Program-made: the position numbers and the translations under genes
Assembly (NCBI RefSeq): GCF_000807855.2
Contig: NZ_JRYR02000001.1
Span: 1,481,881-1,545,880 of the forward strand
Source: Flammeovirga pacifica
GTDB lineage: Bacteria; Bacteroidota; Bacteroidia; Cytophagales; Flammeovirgaceae
Length of the DNA: 64,000 nucleotides
Direction of reading: 5' to 3'
Shown here: positions 9,424-21,900 of the stretch, in pieces
How positions within the stretch are numbered: the first letter of the stretch is position 1
How the letters are laid out: each line of letters opens with the position of its first letter
The notes under the pieces: model-generated
Database searches by the model: none
What the model was told of the DNA's origin: nothing
The model's input: the letters and a program-made list of their open reading frames with translations, nothing else

Positions 9424-9450
9424 TCGAGAAGGAGGTCTACTCCTTCTCGA
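9424..9450 (-). other. Intercistronic stem-loop between gltB and gltD
   Basis: A perfect 11-bp stem (9424-9434 with 9440-9450) and 5-nt loop lie 7 bp after the gltB stop and 34 bp before the gltD start. It lacks a T tract on either strand, so it is not a standard terminator; RNA processing or attenuation of gltD is possible. Confidence 0.7.
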
Positions 9451-9457
9451 TAATCTA

Positions 9458-12400
9458 TTAATTACCCTCCATTGGGTTTAATGGAGATTTCATGTCTTTA
9501 GATGTTACCATATAGAAGTAACGAACCTCTTCACGGAAGTGATCAAGAATATGCTTCGCTTTAGTAGAACCTGTTCTAAACAAGTAACTACGAAGAATTC
9601 TTTGTAGGTAGAATCTACCTTCATCTCCTTCATCTGTGTCAATACGAGTTGCTTTAATCAACTCTTGGTTCATTTTATCTATAAATGAGCTGTCTTTGTC
9701 ATAAACAAATGCAACACCACCTGTCATACCTGCACCGAAGTTATTTCCTGTTTTACCAAGAATAACTACTGTACCACCTGTCATATATTCACAAGGGTGA
9801 TCTCCTGTACCTTCAACAACTGCTAAAGCTCCAGAGTTTCTTACAGCAAAACGTTCCCCTACTTGACCTCTAACAAAAAGTTTACCTCCAGTAGCACCGT
9901 ATAAACATGTGTTACCTGCTAAGCTTCTTCCTTCTGTTGCACCGTCTTTTGGAGTAATAATGATGTGTCCACCACTCATACCTTTACCAACATAGTCGTT
10001 ACCAGTACCTTTTAAAGAAAGTAACATACCGTGGCTCAATAAACATCCGAATGACTGACCTGCTGTACCATTAAGATTAATCGTGATTAATTCTTTTGGC
10101 AATCCTTTTTTACCATGGAATTCAGCAATTTGTCCAGAAATTCTAGCACCGAAACTACGGTTAGTGTTTACTATATCTTTTTCAAGAACTGTTCTATAAT
10201 GTGGGCCTTTAATTACAGGCATTAGTTCTTCTAAAATATCTTTTTCAAATTCATTTGGATCAAAAGGATCGTTAGATGCTTTCTCTCTGATATTTTTTCC
10301 TTCAGCGTAATATAATACGTCTTTGAAGTCGAACTTCTTCGCAAAATCATTGTCAACCACTTTTAACAAGTGAGTTTTACCAATCACTTCATCTAATGTC
10401 TCGTAACCAAGTTCTGCAAGGATTTCTCTTACTTCCTGAGCCATAGCTTGTAAGTAATTTACCACCCCTTTCACAGTACCCATATAGTATGCTCTCAATT
10501 GTTCAGACTGAGTTGCAATACCTACAGAACATTTATTTAAATGACAAACTCTTAAGATTTTACAACCAATAGTTGTCAATAAAGAAGTACCAAATGCAAA
10601 ACTTTCTGCACCGATGATTGAGGCTTTTACAAGGTCTAAACCTGTTTTTAAACCACCATCAGTTTGTACTTCTACAAAATCTCTAAGTCCATTAACTTTT
10701 AAAGCATTGTGTGCTTCTGCCAAGCCTAATTCCCAAGGGTTACCTGCGAATTTAATTGAACCTAATTGAGCTGCACCAGTACCACCATCAGCACCTGAGA
10801 TAATAATTTTATCTGCATATGCTTTTGCAACACCCACTGCAATTGTACCTACACCTGCTGTAGATACTAACTTAACACAAATTCTAGCCTTAGGATTCAC
10901 TTGCTTCAAGTCATAAATTAACTGAGCTAAATCCTCAATAGAATAAATATCGTGGTGTGGTGGAGGTGAGATTAATGTCACACCAGGAATTGTACATCTT
11001 AATTCTGCAATCAATGATGTTACTTTTGATCCTGGAAGCTGACCACCTTCACCTGGTTTTGCACCTTGAGCTACTTTGATCTGAATCTCTTCTGCATTTC
11101 TCAAATAGTGTGGCGTTACACCAAATCTACCTGATGCTACTTGCTTGATCTTAGAGTTTTTGATGGTATTGAAACGAGATGGATCTTCTCCACCCTCGCC
11201 TGAGTTCGATTGACCACCAATAGTGTTCATTGCTTGAGCAAGTGCTTCGTGTGCTTCAGGTGAAATAGAACCTAAAGACATCGCTGCAGAAGTAAATCTT
11301 TTAGTAATTGATTCAATTGGCTCTACTTTAGAGATATCAATTGGCTTACGTTCAGATTTAAATTCAAAGAAGTCACGAATCATACGTAAACCTCTATTAT
11401 TTACTTGATCTCTCAAATCTGCATAATCTTCTGCTCTACCTGTAACAGCAAACTTTCTTAAGCTTTTAGCAACAGTTGGAGCAAAATCATGATACTCACC
11501 ACCTTCAGCATACTTGTAGAATGAACCTACTTCCAAAGGATACATCTTTTTGATATATCTTGTTTTGTATGCTGATTTATGATAAGCATTCAATCTTTCT
11601 TCGATATCTGCGAAATCAAGACCAGGAATCAATGCTTCACTTCTACGGAAACATTGACCTACAATGGCATTGCTTAATCCAATCACATCAAATAATGATG
11701 AATTTTGATAAGATTCGATAGTTGCAATACCCATTTTAGACATGATCTTTAATAAACCTGCATTTAAAGCCTTTTGAACTCTAATTAAAGATTTTTTACG
11801 AGTCATGTAAGAATCTGCACCTAAGTTTTCTGCTACTTGAAGTGCTGTACCGAATAATAAGTATGGATAAATACCTGTTGCTCCGGTAGCTAATAGAACG
11901 GCTGCTGAGTGGGAGTCATACACCTCACCTGTAACTGCAACGATTGATACTTGAGATCTCAGACCTTTATCAGCTAAATAATTACTAATGTAACCTACTG
12001 CCATTGGCATTGGGATCAACAACTGAGAATTAGATAATTGTCTATCATCTAAAATAACAATTGCAGTATCTTCGTCTCTTACAGACTTTTCTACTTCTTC
12101 ACCTAAACGATGTAGAGATTTTTCTAAATCTACAGTAAAGGCTGTGTTGAATATTTTTGAATTATATTGATAATCATATAACGAATCTCCTTCTGTACCA
12201 AATCTTCTCAGTACATCGTAGTGTTCATATGATAATATTGGCGACATTGATTTTAATCGGTGAGCATTCATTGCTCCATCAATTAAAACGTTATTGTTTC
12301 TACCGAAAGTAACCGCAGTTGACATCACCATTTTCTCTCTTAATGGATCAATTGGTGGGTTGGTAACTTGAGCAAATTTCTGACGGAAGAAGTCTGTGAA

Positions 12401-13891
12401 GTTTCTTTGAACATTTGAGAAACAAGCAAGTGGTGTATCATCACCCATTGAACCTGTATCTTCTTTACCCGTCTCTATCATAGGACGAATAACACCTTCA
12501 AGAACTTCATTGGTAAAGTTATGGTAACGTTGTTTATCAACAACATCGTCATATCTATAATCACTCATAGACAAGAAATTCTTATCTACGTGCTCCATTA
12601 AGTACGCACTGTTTTCGTGAATCCATTTACCCCAAGGACGTGCATCCTTTAAGTAAGTATTGATTTCATCGTGCTTTAAAATTGTTCCATAACGAAGATC
12701 TATACCAATCATTTGGCCAGATTGCAATTTACCTTGCTCTCTGATATTATCTTCTTCAAGATCAATTACACCGTACTCAGAACTAATAACAATTCTATTA
12801 TCATTAGTGATAATATATTTTGCAGGTCTTAAACCATTTCTATCCAACACACAACCAAGGTGACGTCCATCACAAAGGTTTAAAGCGGCTGGTCCATCCC
12901 ATGCTTCAAAGTTACTTGCTGCATATTCATAGAATGATCTTAGTTGAGCATCTAAATTAGGAACGTTTTGCCAAGGCGCAGGAACTAATGATCTAGCTGC
13001 TTGGAAAAAGTCCATCCCTGCCGTTACCAAAAATTCAAATGCATTATCTAATGATGCTGAATCTGAACCTCCAGGAACTAAAATTGGGAATATTCTATCT
13101 AATTCTTCTTCTGTGAAAACATCAGATTTTAGTACTTCTTCTTTAATTGAGAAGTTGAATCTGTTGGCTTGAATGGAATTAATCTCACCGTTATGAGCTA
13201 ATGTTCTAAACGGCTGAGCCAATCTCCATTGAGGAAGGGTGTTTGTTGAGAAACGTTGATGGAATACCGCAAAAGACACTTCAAATTCCTCTTGTTGTAA
13301 ATCAACAAAAAGTTCTTTGATATGCGTAGGCATTACCAAACCTTTATATGAAACTACTTTTTCAGAAAAAGAAGGAATATAAAAACCTTCATCCTCTTTC
13401 AAAGCGTGTTCTACTTCTTTTCTCGTTAAATAAAGTAAAGCTGAGAAACGTTTTGTTGACATTAAAGCATTAGGAACTACAAATGCCTGTACAATTTCAG
13501 GTAGTAATTCAAAAGCTTGTTTACCCAACACTTCAGTATTTAAAGGTACTTTTCTTGTAAAAAGGACTTTTAAGTCATTCTTTTCACAATACTCTGAAAA
13601 TACTTCTTTTTGTTTTGTTGGATCTGTCAAAAACATCATTGCCACTGCATAACGTTGCGGCAAATCAATTCCATTCATTTCAGCCTCTTTTCGCATAAAG
13701 CGATCTGGCATAGAAAATAAGAAGCCGGAACCATCTCCACTGACACCATCTGCAGCAATTGCACCACGGTGGATCATACGAGAAAGGGCTTCAATAGCGT
13801 CTAAAGTCATTTGCCTTGAGGGCTGGTTCTTGTAGTTGGCGATCATACCAAAACCACAATTATCCTTAAAGGCCGTTAATCTGTGTTCCAT
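9458..13891 (-). CDS. gltB: Glutamate synthase large subunit
   Basis: A 1477-residue subunit with the full family order: N-terminal class II glutamine amidotransferase, central domain, FMN-binding synthase domain and C-terminal GXGXG beta-helix. The catalytic nucleophile should be Cys12 (DNCGFG), implying an 11-residue propeptide that is removed in maturation. The FMN/synthase domain shows GGEDPSRFN, PGEGGQLPG and SGADGGTGAA, and the 3Fe-4S cluster cysteines are in CKILRVCHLNKCSVG (Cx5Cx4C). The C-terminus has GMSGGHIII and YMTGGTVVILG repeats. Length and motifs are those of bacterial GltB. It is the first gene of gltB-gltD. Confidence 0.96.
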   Translation of the reverse strand: MEHRLTAFKDNCGFGMIANYKNQPSRQMTLDAIEALSRMIHRGAIAADGVSGDGSGFLFSMPDRFMRKEAEMNGIDLPQRYAVAMMFLTDPTKQKEVFSEYCEKNDLKVLFTRKVPLNTEVLGKQAFELLPEIVQAFVVPNALMSTKRFSALLYLTRKEVEHALKEDEGFYIPSFSEKVVSYKGLVMPTHIKELFVDLQQEEFEVSFAVFHQRFSTNTLPQWRLAQPFRTLAHNGEINSIQANRFNFSIKEEVLKSDVFTEEELDRIFPILVPGGSDSASLDNAFEFLVTAGMDFFQAARSLVPAPWQNVPNLDAQLRSFYEYAASNFEAWDGPAALNLCDGRHLGCVLDRNGLRPAKYIITNDNRIVISSEYGVIDLEEDNIREQGKLQSGQMIGIDLRYGTILKHDEINTYLKDARPWGKWIHENSAYLMEHVDKNFLSMSDYRYDDVVDKQRYHNFTNEVLEGVIRPMIETGKEDTGSMGDDTPLACFSNVQRNFTDFFRQKFAQVTNPPIDPLREKMVMSTAVTFGRNNNVLIDGAMNAHRLKSMSPILSYEHYDVLRRFGTEGDSLYDYQYNSKIFNTAFTVDLEKSLHRLGEEVEKSVRDEDTAIVILDDRQLSNSQLLIPMPMAVGYISNYLADKGLRSQVSIVAVTGEVYDSHSAAVLLATGATGIYPYLLFGTALQVAENLGADSYMTRKKSLIRVQKALNAGLLKIMSKMGIATIESYQNSSLFDVIGLSNAIVGQCFRRSEALIPGLDFADIEERLNAYHKSAYKTRYIKKMYPLEVGSFYKYAEGGEYHDFAPTVAKSLRKFAVTGRAEDYADLRDQVNNRGLRMIRDFFEFKSERKPIDISKVEPIESITKRFTSAAMSLGSISPEAHEALAQAMNTIGGQSNSGEGGEDPSRFNTIKNSKIKQVASGRFGVTPHYLRNAEEIQIKVAQGAKPGEGGQLPGSKVTSLIAELRCTIPGVTLISPPPHHDIYSIEDLAQLIYDLKQVNPKARICVKLVSTAGVGTIAVGVAKAYADKIIISGADGGTGAAQLGSIKFAGNPWELGLAEAHNALKVNGLRDFVEVQTDGGLKTGLDLVKASIIGAESFAFGTSLLTTIGCKILRVCHLNKCSVGIATQSEQLRAYYMGTVKGVVNYLQAMAQEVREILAELGYETLDEVIGKTHLLKVVDNDFAKKFDFKDVLYYAEGKNIREKASNDPFDPNEFEKDILEELMPVIKGPHYRTVLEKDIVNTNRSFGARISGQIAEFHGKKGLPKELITINLNGTAGQSFGCLLSHGMLLSLKGTGNDYVGKGMSGGHIIITPKDGATEGRSLAGNTCLYGATGGKLFVRGQVGERFAVRNSGALAVVEGTGDHPCEYMTGGTVVILGKTGNNFGAGMTGGVAFVYDKDSSFIDKMNQELIKATRIDTDEGDEGRFYLQRILRSYLFRTGSTKAKHILDHFREEVRYFYMVTSKDMKSPLNPMEGN

Positions 13892-14245
13892 AAATAAAGC
13901 GTCTTCCGATTTTCGATATTAGTTTGGACTTTGGAGGTTTGTTGTTAGCTATAGCAACTTTTTGTTGAATTTCCTCAGAATAATAATTACTATCTATTCT
14001 ATTTGTTTTGTCTTTTCCTCCTAAATCTCCTTTTCACAACACTCTCAAATATAAGAGTATTTTTTAATAAATCATTAATAAATACCACATCTTAATGAAT
14101 ATTTCGCATTAGAATTGAATATTATGACAAAATATATCAAGGTTGTTATATTTGAAACGTATAGTCTACTTGTTTAAAAATTGTATTTTATACATTTTAT
14201 TTACGAATAATTCACTTCTTAAAATTATAAAATTATAGTGTATTT
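13892..14245. other. 354-bp region upstream of gltB
   Basis: No gene of credible length is visible. The region carries the likely gltB promoter (minus strand) near 14046-14053 and an imperfectly conserved AT-rich stretch. There is no obvious terminator for the Crp-family gene that ends at 14246, so some readthrough into gltB is possible. Confidence 0.6.
14046..14053 (-). promoter_or_regulatory. Putative -7 element (TATATTTG) for gltB
   Basis: On the minus strand TATATTTG matches TAnnTTTG. It is flanked by 5-bp inverted arms (14041-14045 and 14054-14058), which could be an operator half-site pair. No clear -33 TTTG is visible. The implied leader is about 150 nt. Confidence 0.4.
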
Positions 14246-14917
14246 TTAGTCCATTGCAGAAATTAAAGCTTTTTTATTTTTTAGTGTTATCGAAGTTCTA
14301 GTATAATCAATCCAACCTTGCTTTTTATACTTACTCATTTGCTTTGAAACTGTTTCTCTAGAAGTCCCTATCAATTTAGCAATATCATTTTGAGAATAGG
14401 GATGTTTTATCGTTTCATTTTCATTAAAATTATCATCAAATAGATCTTTGATAAATTCTAACAAGCGTTCCTCTGCATCTTTACACACTAAAATCTCTAA
14501 CCTTCTTTCAATTTTTTTTACTCTTAAGCCTATCAATTTATAAATAAACAAACCAAACTGTTCATTATCTCTCATTAGGTTCCTCATCTTATCAATAGAT
14601 AAGAGACATAAGTATGTAACATCTCCTTCTGCTATGGCATATTCTTCTCTTTTAGCTTGCCCTAATAAAGTCTTCTCTCCAAAAATCTCTCCTTTAGATA
14701 GGATTAATTTCACCACCTCTTCCCCATCCTGATTGTAATTACAAAGCTTTACTTTGCCTTTACTTACCAAGTATATTTTTTGCTCATCATCTTCTGGAAA
14801 GTAAATTACATCCCCTTTTTTAAAAGAAAGGCCATTGGTTTTAAAGTAATCTTTGATTTTTGAAGGGCATAATATTGAATAAAGATCAAAATTATCCATG
14901 TGCCATATTTCACTCAT
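14246..14917 (-). CDS. Crp/Fnr-family transcriptional regulator
   Basis: 223 residues with an N-terminal cNMP-binding fold (about 25-140: GDVIYFPEDDEQKIYLVSKG, then GEIFGEKTLLG) and a C-terminal HTH_Crp domain with recognition helix SQNDIAKLIGTSRETVSKQM (about 170-189). The N-terminus lacks the clustered cysteines of oxygen-sensing FNR, so a Fe-S sensor is unlikely. The ligand is unknown. Its closeness to gltB makes nitrogen or redox regulation possible but this is only positional. Confidence 0.85.
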   Translation of the reverse strand: MSEIWHMDNFDLYSILCPSKIKDYFKTNGLSFKKGDVIYFPEDDEQKIYLVSKGKVKLCNYNQDGEEVVKLILSKGEIFGEKTLLGQAKREEYAIAEGDVTYLCLLSIDKMRNLMRDNEQFGLFIYKLIGLRVKKIERRLEILVCKDAEERLLEFIKDLFDDNFNENETIKHPYSQNDIAKLIGTSRETVSKQMSKYKKQGWIDYTRTSITLKNKKALISAMD

Positions 14918-15039
14918 ATAGATTTTCTTTTAGGGTAAGATTAGTTAGTATGAATAAATTCTATTGTCATACTCTATTAAAAATAACCTTTTTAAAAAAT
15001 AGAATCAAAGATTCTGCGTATCACTTCAAATTTAAACAT

Positions 15040-15063
15040 AAAAAAAGGTGTCCGAAGACACCT
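15040..15063 (-). terminator. Terminator of ttcA
   Basis: A 7-bp stem (15046-15052 with 15057-15063) with CGAA/UUCG-type tetraloop is followed on the minus strand by seven T (15040-15046), 10 bp after the ttcA stop. Confidence 0.85.
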
Positions 15064-15073
15064 AATCGTTTTT

Positions 15074-15880
15074 TTAATTTTTTATTGCTGGCTCAATCAT
15101 CTTAAACAATTGATAATCGTACAATTCTTTATCCATAAGATGAGAGGGTGATACATTTTTTATTGAATTAAAAATCACTTCAGACCTATCTGGGTAATCC
15201 TTTTCCCAATCTTTCAGCATCTGCTTAATCATTTGCCTTTGTAGTTTTGGTTGAGAACCACATAAATTACACGGGATAATAGGAAATTCTTTTAACTGAG
15301 CGTATTCTTCAATATCTTTTTCTTTACAATAAGCTAATGGTCGTATAACGATATGTTTTTGATCATCTGTCTTGTAAATAGGCGGCATTGCTTCTAATTT
15401 ACCACTAAAGAACATATTCAATAAAAAAGTCTCAATAATATCATCTCTATGATGCCCTAAAGCTATTTTTGTAACACCTAATTCTTCTGCGGCTGTATAT
15501 AAGGTACCTCTTCTTAATCTTGAACACAAAGAACACATTGTTTTTCCCTCTTCTAACTTTTCAGTGACAATAGAATAAGTGTCTTTATTTAGAATTTTAT
15601 AATTCACCCCTTTGTTTTCAAGGTATTCGGGCAAGATATGTTCTGGAAAACCAGGCTGTTTTTGATCTAAATTTACAGCGATAATCTCAAAGTCATATTT
15701 TTTTGTGGATTGTATATGAAGTAAAATCTCTAACATTGCATAACTATCCTTACCTCCAGAAAGACATACCATTACTTTATCACCATTTTCTATCAAATGG
15801 TAATCATCTATTGCTTTCCAAACGTTTTTGTGAAGACGCTTTTGAAGCTTTATTTGTTCTGCTGTTAATATTGCTGTCAT
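15074..15880 (-). CDS. ttcA: tRNA 2-thiocytidine biosynthesis protein TtcA
   Basis: A PP-loop ATPase that thiolates C32 of certain tRNAs. Visible are the PP-loop [12 protein letters not shown] (residues 39-50), the cluster-binding [13 protein letters not shown], and the second pair [13 protein letters not shown]. These three are diagnostic for TtcA. A TTG at 15901 would add seven residues, but it lies inside the likely -7 promoter box, so the ATG at 15880 is chosen (268 residues). It is transcribed alone, with its own terminator. Confidence 0.9.
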   Translation of the reverse strand: MTAILTAEQIKLQKRLHKNVWKAIDDYHLIENGDKVMVCLSGGKDSYAMLEILLHIQSTKKYDFEIIAVNLDQKQPGFPEHILPEYLENKGVNYKILNKDTYSIVTEKLEEGKTMCSLCSRLRRGTLYTAAEELGVTKIALGHHRDDIIETFLLNMFFSGKLEAMPPIYKTDDQKHIVIRPLAYCKEKDIEEYAQLKEFPIIPCNLCGSQPKLQRQMIKQMLKDWEKDYPDRSEVIFNSIKNVSPSHLMDKELYDYQLFKMIEPAIKN

Positions 15881-15898
15881 TATAAAATCAAATTTCCA

Positions 15899-15906
15899 CA
15901 AAGATA
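15899..15906 (-). promoter_or_regulatory. Putative -7 element (TATCTTTG) for ttcA
   Basis: TATCTTTG on the minus strand lies 19 bp upstream of the ATG at 15880. It implies a very short leader and excludes the TTG at 15901 as the start. Confidence 0.5.
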
Positions 15907-15967
15907 CATGATTATAACAAAGTACCCTTGTGGAATATTTAAATGATTATTTATATCAAATGATAAT

Positions 15968-18900
15968 CTAGTGTCCTACAACAAATTTGATTGGATTTCC
16001 AATAACATTACCATCTTGACTATGTCTTAGAATATAGACTCCAGAAGGCAGATCGTCCACATCAATTTTATATTTAATACCTGAGAATACACCTTCTGAA
16101 ATTTTCCGCCCTTCTAAATTGGTTAATACCCACTCACAATTCATTATTTCTTTAGGAGCAGTAATATTTACCGTTTCTGAAGCTGGGTTGGGATACAATG
16201 ACCAAACCAATTGTTCATAATCAATAGATGTTACATCAGAAGGGTCTGTAGAAACTAGATGACTGACAGGTACTCTAATCGCTTGATAAATTTCTTTGGT
16301 AATATTGTTTTGCACCAAGGCAATGACTTCCGCTTGAGAAGTATCATATACTTGAGGGTTATCCCATTGCACCGTAAATGTTTCAGAACTGCCTTTTGTC
16401 CAAGAACGGCCAAAGAAATTAGTCCCTTCTGCACCAGGTGCAGGTGACATAGATTTCATCACATTTTTATGTGTATATAATCCTTCAGATACTTCTATGC
16501 CGTTAATTTCTCTTTCGATAGTAATTAAATGTACTATCACTTCTGTTTCTTCTGCTGTAAAATTATTATTAGCAGTGATCGTAATTTGGATTTCATCTGC
16601 TTCTCCAACATTTGGTAATTGTAATGATATATCAAACTCAGGATCTAGAAGAATTCTCGACATAATTGGTTGGACATAATTCTTATTATTGATAAGGTCA
16701 AATGTAAAACCTTTGAAAGCATTACCATCTACAATAGTTGTTGGTGCATCAGAAATACCATATTGGAAAGTACGTCCACTTGGAGGTTCTGGGTTATCTA
16801 AATTAAGAGAATCTGATCGACCATCTTGTTGAATATGATAATTAATAGATATTACATCAGAGCTAAACTCATCGTTTATCACACTATCTAATCGATACAT
16901 ATTATTATTTACAGAAGCCTCTCCTGCATTGGTCATCGATTCTAAAATTACCGATTTCCTTCTATTTCCTATCCAGAAATTATCAATAAGGACACCTTCA
17001 TCTTCTAAGTCTGAATTCGATTTGAAGGCAAACCTGAATCTTAAATGCTCCCTTTCGTCTCCTCTAAATTGGTCTAAGCTATGACGTATAGATTTTGACT
17101 CTCTAAAAATACCTCCTTCCGCTTCTGTAGAACCTGTCCATCCTACTGGGTCAGGTTGTTCTTGAGAAGACACTTGTCTACCTGGGTTAGAACGTATATT
17201 ATTACTATTATACCAATTGATAGGATCATTGGTATTACCTAATACTTGCCATGTTTGTCCAGAATCAATAGAATATTGTAAAACAACACCATCTGTACCT
17301 GTTTCACAATCCAATTGCATATCAAAGGTTAACATTGGACGATCTAATCCAGAAATATCAAATGATGGGGTATTTAAGTATGATTCTTCTAGAATATTAT
17401 AATTAGAGGTAAGATCGGTTACCCAAGCATTTGATGCAGATATTAACCGTTCTCCAGCCGCAAGGCCATATTCCCATGAACTTAAAACCCCTACTTGAAT
17501 CCAATCGCCGTCATCTAAGTCGAAGTTTTCATCATATTCATCATCAGCTGAAGTTAAAAATACTCTTGGAAGAACATAAACTTCTTTCGTAAGAATCTGT
17601 GAACATCCCTTTACAGTGTTTACACTTAGTACCACATTGTATTTACCAGGGTTTGCGTATTGATATGAAGTACTCCCCTTCATGGTTAAGTCATTCAAAT
17701 CTGCCATAATAGATTGGGAATTTCCATCACCAAAATCCCAATTCCAACTAAAGATGGAATCCCTTTCTGCTGGTGAAGAGAGATCTTCAAAAACCATATT
17801 TGCCCCAAATTCTGACACCATCCAGTTAAAATCAACTGTTGGAGGTGAGCCAATAAATACATTTTTAGATATTGATATATTCGAACAACCTTGACTTGTA
17901 AATATGGTAAGAGAAACATTTTTCTCTCCTGATGTTGCAAACTGATGAGTATAAGATTGTGCTAAAACTGGATCTGTAATAGTGTGTGATCCTTCATCTC
18001 CAAAATCATAAACCCACCTAACGATAGATGTAGTATCCATGATAACAGTAGAGTCTGTTAATACAACCTCTCTACTATCACACAATACTTGAGCTCCAAA
18101 ATTCACCTCTGGAACATCAACTACTAAGAATGCATAATCAATAGAATCTTGACAATTATTTTCGTTCGTGTATATATATCTTATCACATGTGCACCTAAT
18201 GGTGAATCTTCAACATCAACTGAGAAATTAGAATTATTTTGAATGATTGATGCCCCTGTCGGTGATGTAAAGAAACCTCCAGTGGGAGAACCACTTACAC
18301 CAATCTCCCCTTCACTTTTACAATAAACACTGTCTTCCACTAATGAACCAACCATCGTTAATTCGGGTAATGGATGAATGGTTACTGTCACAGGAGTGGC
18401 TGGTCCTTCACAACCTAAATGAGTATCTGTCACATAGTAAGTATAACTAGTCTCAGTTGTTACAGTAGTACTTACTGTTGGAGTATAAGCTAAATTATTT
18501 CCGATGGTTGCGGTTAAACCGATATCTGAATACCAAGTCACATTATTATCAACCGAATTTGTAATTGCTAATTGATTGAATGTCCCACCTGAACAGATTT
18601 CAAATACACCATTAACTACAGGTGCATCTGGTGTTTTATTAATTATTATAGTTACCTGAGTAGTATCACTCTCACAGCCATTTACAGTTTGTGTCACATA
18701 ATATACTTGTGAGTAATCTACTAATGAATTAGGATCAATTGGTGTAAATGTAGTATTAGTAGAGATTACCGTTGATAATGTAGGTTCATTATACCACTTC
18801 ACATTCACACCTGATGTAATATTAACTGGATTAATAGTTTCACCTGAACAATACACATGGTAATTATCATCCACTATTGGTTTAGAAGCTCTAGGATATA

Positions 18901-21900
18901 CTGGGATATCTACTTTTGTTGGTAAAGATGTACAACCTCCTACAACCTGAACTACCCAATAGTTTAATGTATCTAAAGTTGGGTAACTAGGTGCATTAAT
19001 CATTGGATTAAATGTTTGAGTAGTAGATACTGAAGCTGTTAAAATTTCATCAGAAAACCATTCATAACTGGCCCCAACCTCTCCCGTTGCTGTGATTGAC
19101 GCCAAAGGCTCATCTTCACAATATACAGGTATTGAACTTATGGATGGTGCTGCCGGTAAAGCTCTAATAATTATATCTACTTGGGCTGTTGCACTTTCAC
19201 AACCACTAGCAGTTGATGTTGCATAAAAACTCACAATGGAATCATTAACAACATTGGTATCAAATGATGGTGTATAACTTAATGCATACGATGGATTTAA
19301 TGCTGGATTAGTCTTCGCTGCATCGTCATACCAATTGACATTTTGACCAGTAGATACGCTTAAAGATGGAGGCATATCTCCTGAACATATTTCTGCCACT
19401 GGATTAAATGTAGGAGCATCTGGGGATTTAAATACACTAATGTTTAAAGTTGTTGCTGGTCCCTCACAGCCATTAGTCGTTTCGGTAACATAATAAACAA
19501 ACGTAGTATCCCTAGGAACTACCGTATTTATCACTGGCGTAAAGTCATCACCTAAACCGACAGGTGTTACCGTATTTGTAGATGTATACCATTTCACATT
19601 AACTCCTGGATTTTGAACAGACATTTGTCCAACAGTTTCTCCCGAACAGTAAGATGTGATATTTGACACAGATAATACTGGGGCGACAGGTTTTGGGTAA
19701 ATGGTGATGTGTACTTGAAGAGTATCACTTGTACAACCTTCTAAACTAGTTTGAGTAACATAATACGTCTCAATTCGTGTACTACTAACAGTTGGAGCAT
19801 CATTAGGAGTTAAAATATTAGTAGTACTTTCCACTAAGGTTAATAACTCATCAGAATACCAAACAAAAGACGCCCCTGTTTCTCCAGAAACTTGAATATT
19901 TGCTAAGCCAGTATCATCTGAACAATAATCTGGTATTGTTGAAACTAAAGATGGTTTTATTGGTAATGGCTTTACATAAATTGTGTCATTAAAACTGTAA
20001 GTACAGCCCAATGAATTGACATACGCAAATGTTACAATATGTTGAGAATAATCACCTGTACTTGTTTCACCTGCAGCAACTGCAGCTACCGAAGGGTCAA
20101 ATGATGCAGTACCATCTCCGTTATCCGTTAAACCTCCAGTATTTATTGTATAAGTACCACCAGGCATATATTGGGTAAGACCAGACATTGCTGTAAAAGT
20201 AACATTAGATTCTGAATAACAGATAGAATCACCTGAGGCATTAGTTGCTAAAAATACATCTTCATACCCATATACAGTAACAATTGAATCTACATTATTC
20301 GAACAACCTGTTGTTGGGTTTACATACTCAAAATTGATAATAAAATCTTCATCTCCATCATATAAATCTCCTCCAGCTAACATTGGATTAAAGGTTGCTG
20401 TACCATCTCCATTATCAACTAATCCTGGGTTTCCTGTAAATGTACCTGTACTCACATTTACCCCTCCTACTTTACCTTGTAAAGTAATTGGTGATTGATT
20501 AAAACAGAAATCGCCATTATCTGTAGGATTTACATAATCGTAACTTACTTGAGGTAATGGATTAATAGTAATTGTTGTATCTGTTGTTACGCTACAACCA
20601 TTCCCATCTGCATAAGTATATTCTATATTATAAGAACCTGGGGTACTAGAAGATGGTTGTATAGTAATTGGATTTGATCTTGATGAGCCACTATTTACTC
20701 TAAAAGTACCTAATGTAGTATTCTGAACATTATCTAAGATAACATCCACTTGAAAATCAGGATCTGTTAAACAATAACTAATACCAGATATATTAATTTT
20801 TGCAGTGTGACTTTCTGTTACAGTAACTGATTGATCAAAACTATAATTTATCGAAAGTATGGAGTAACTACCCGTCACTACTACATCCTGACTTTGGCCT
20901 GGTCCTAATCCCAAAGCAGCACAAGCTACATCAGGGTCAAAAGTGGCTCCCCCAACAACACCTGTTCCTGAATAAGTAATATCTCCTTGACTCGGGCCTC
21001 CAGTTAATGAAGCAGGGTTAATTGCTTGAATAGTTACTGTTGGGTCATTTCTACAATATTGAGGATCTAAATTAAATGTACTTGATCCATCATAAACTGT
21101 ATAGGTCACAGATTCTATTTTTTCACAAGGTCCATAAAGAATATGATAATTAATCGTATGAGTACCTTGTCCTGCTATACTTGGTATAAATTTATTAGAT
21201 AAATTACCGTTACCATTACTAACAACACCTGGTCCAGAACAATAAAAATTTGAACTACCTAATCCTGTCATCGTCAAATTGACTGCTGTGCTTTGTAAAT
21301 CAGAATAGTTGGTTGTACTTGGTAATGTCACATAAGATGATGGTTCTGCAGGTACATTCACAGAAACTACATTTGATTCTACTATACAATTTCCTGAAGT
21401 AGTAATTCTTTTAAAATTATAACTACCAGCAGTAGCAATATTACTAATAAAATAACTTTGAGATGTAGCACTCATTATATTCGAATACCCTCCTCCATTT
21501 AGTTCTTGTTGCCATTGGTAAGAATATGCTCCTGTACCTCCTGAAGATCCATCTCCAATTAAAACAATGGCATCATTTATACAAACAGTACCACTAGTAA
21601 CATTTGTAATGTTTGTTCCTGCAACAGAAGGGGTTAATTCTATGGATATTTCATTTGAAGTACTTGTACATTGTCCACTCGATACTATTCTTCTGTACAG
21701 AATTGTACCACTAGTTGTGATATTACTGGATTCTGTAAAGTTTACTGTTGATGTCCCCACAGTTGACCAAGAACTTCCGTTATCAGTACTTTTTTCCCAT
21801 TGATAAGTAAATGCTCCACCTCCACCTGTTGGCACAGCTCCGGTAAATGTTAGAGTACCTCCAGTGATTGAGCCACAATATTGTGTTTGTCCTGGTGCTG

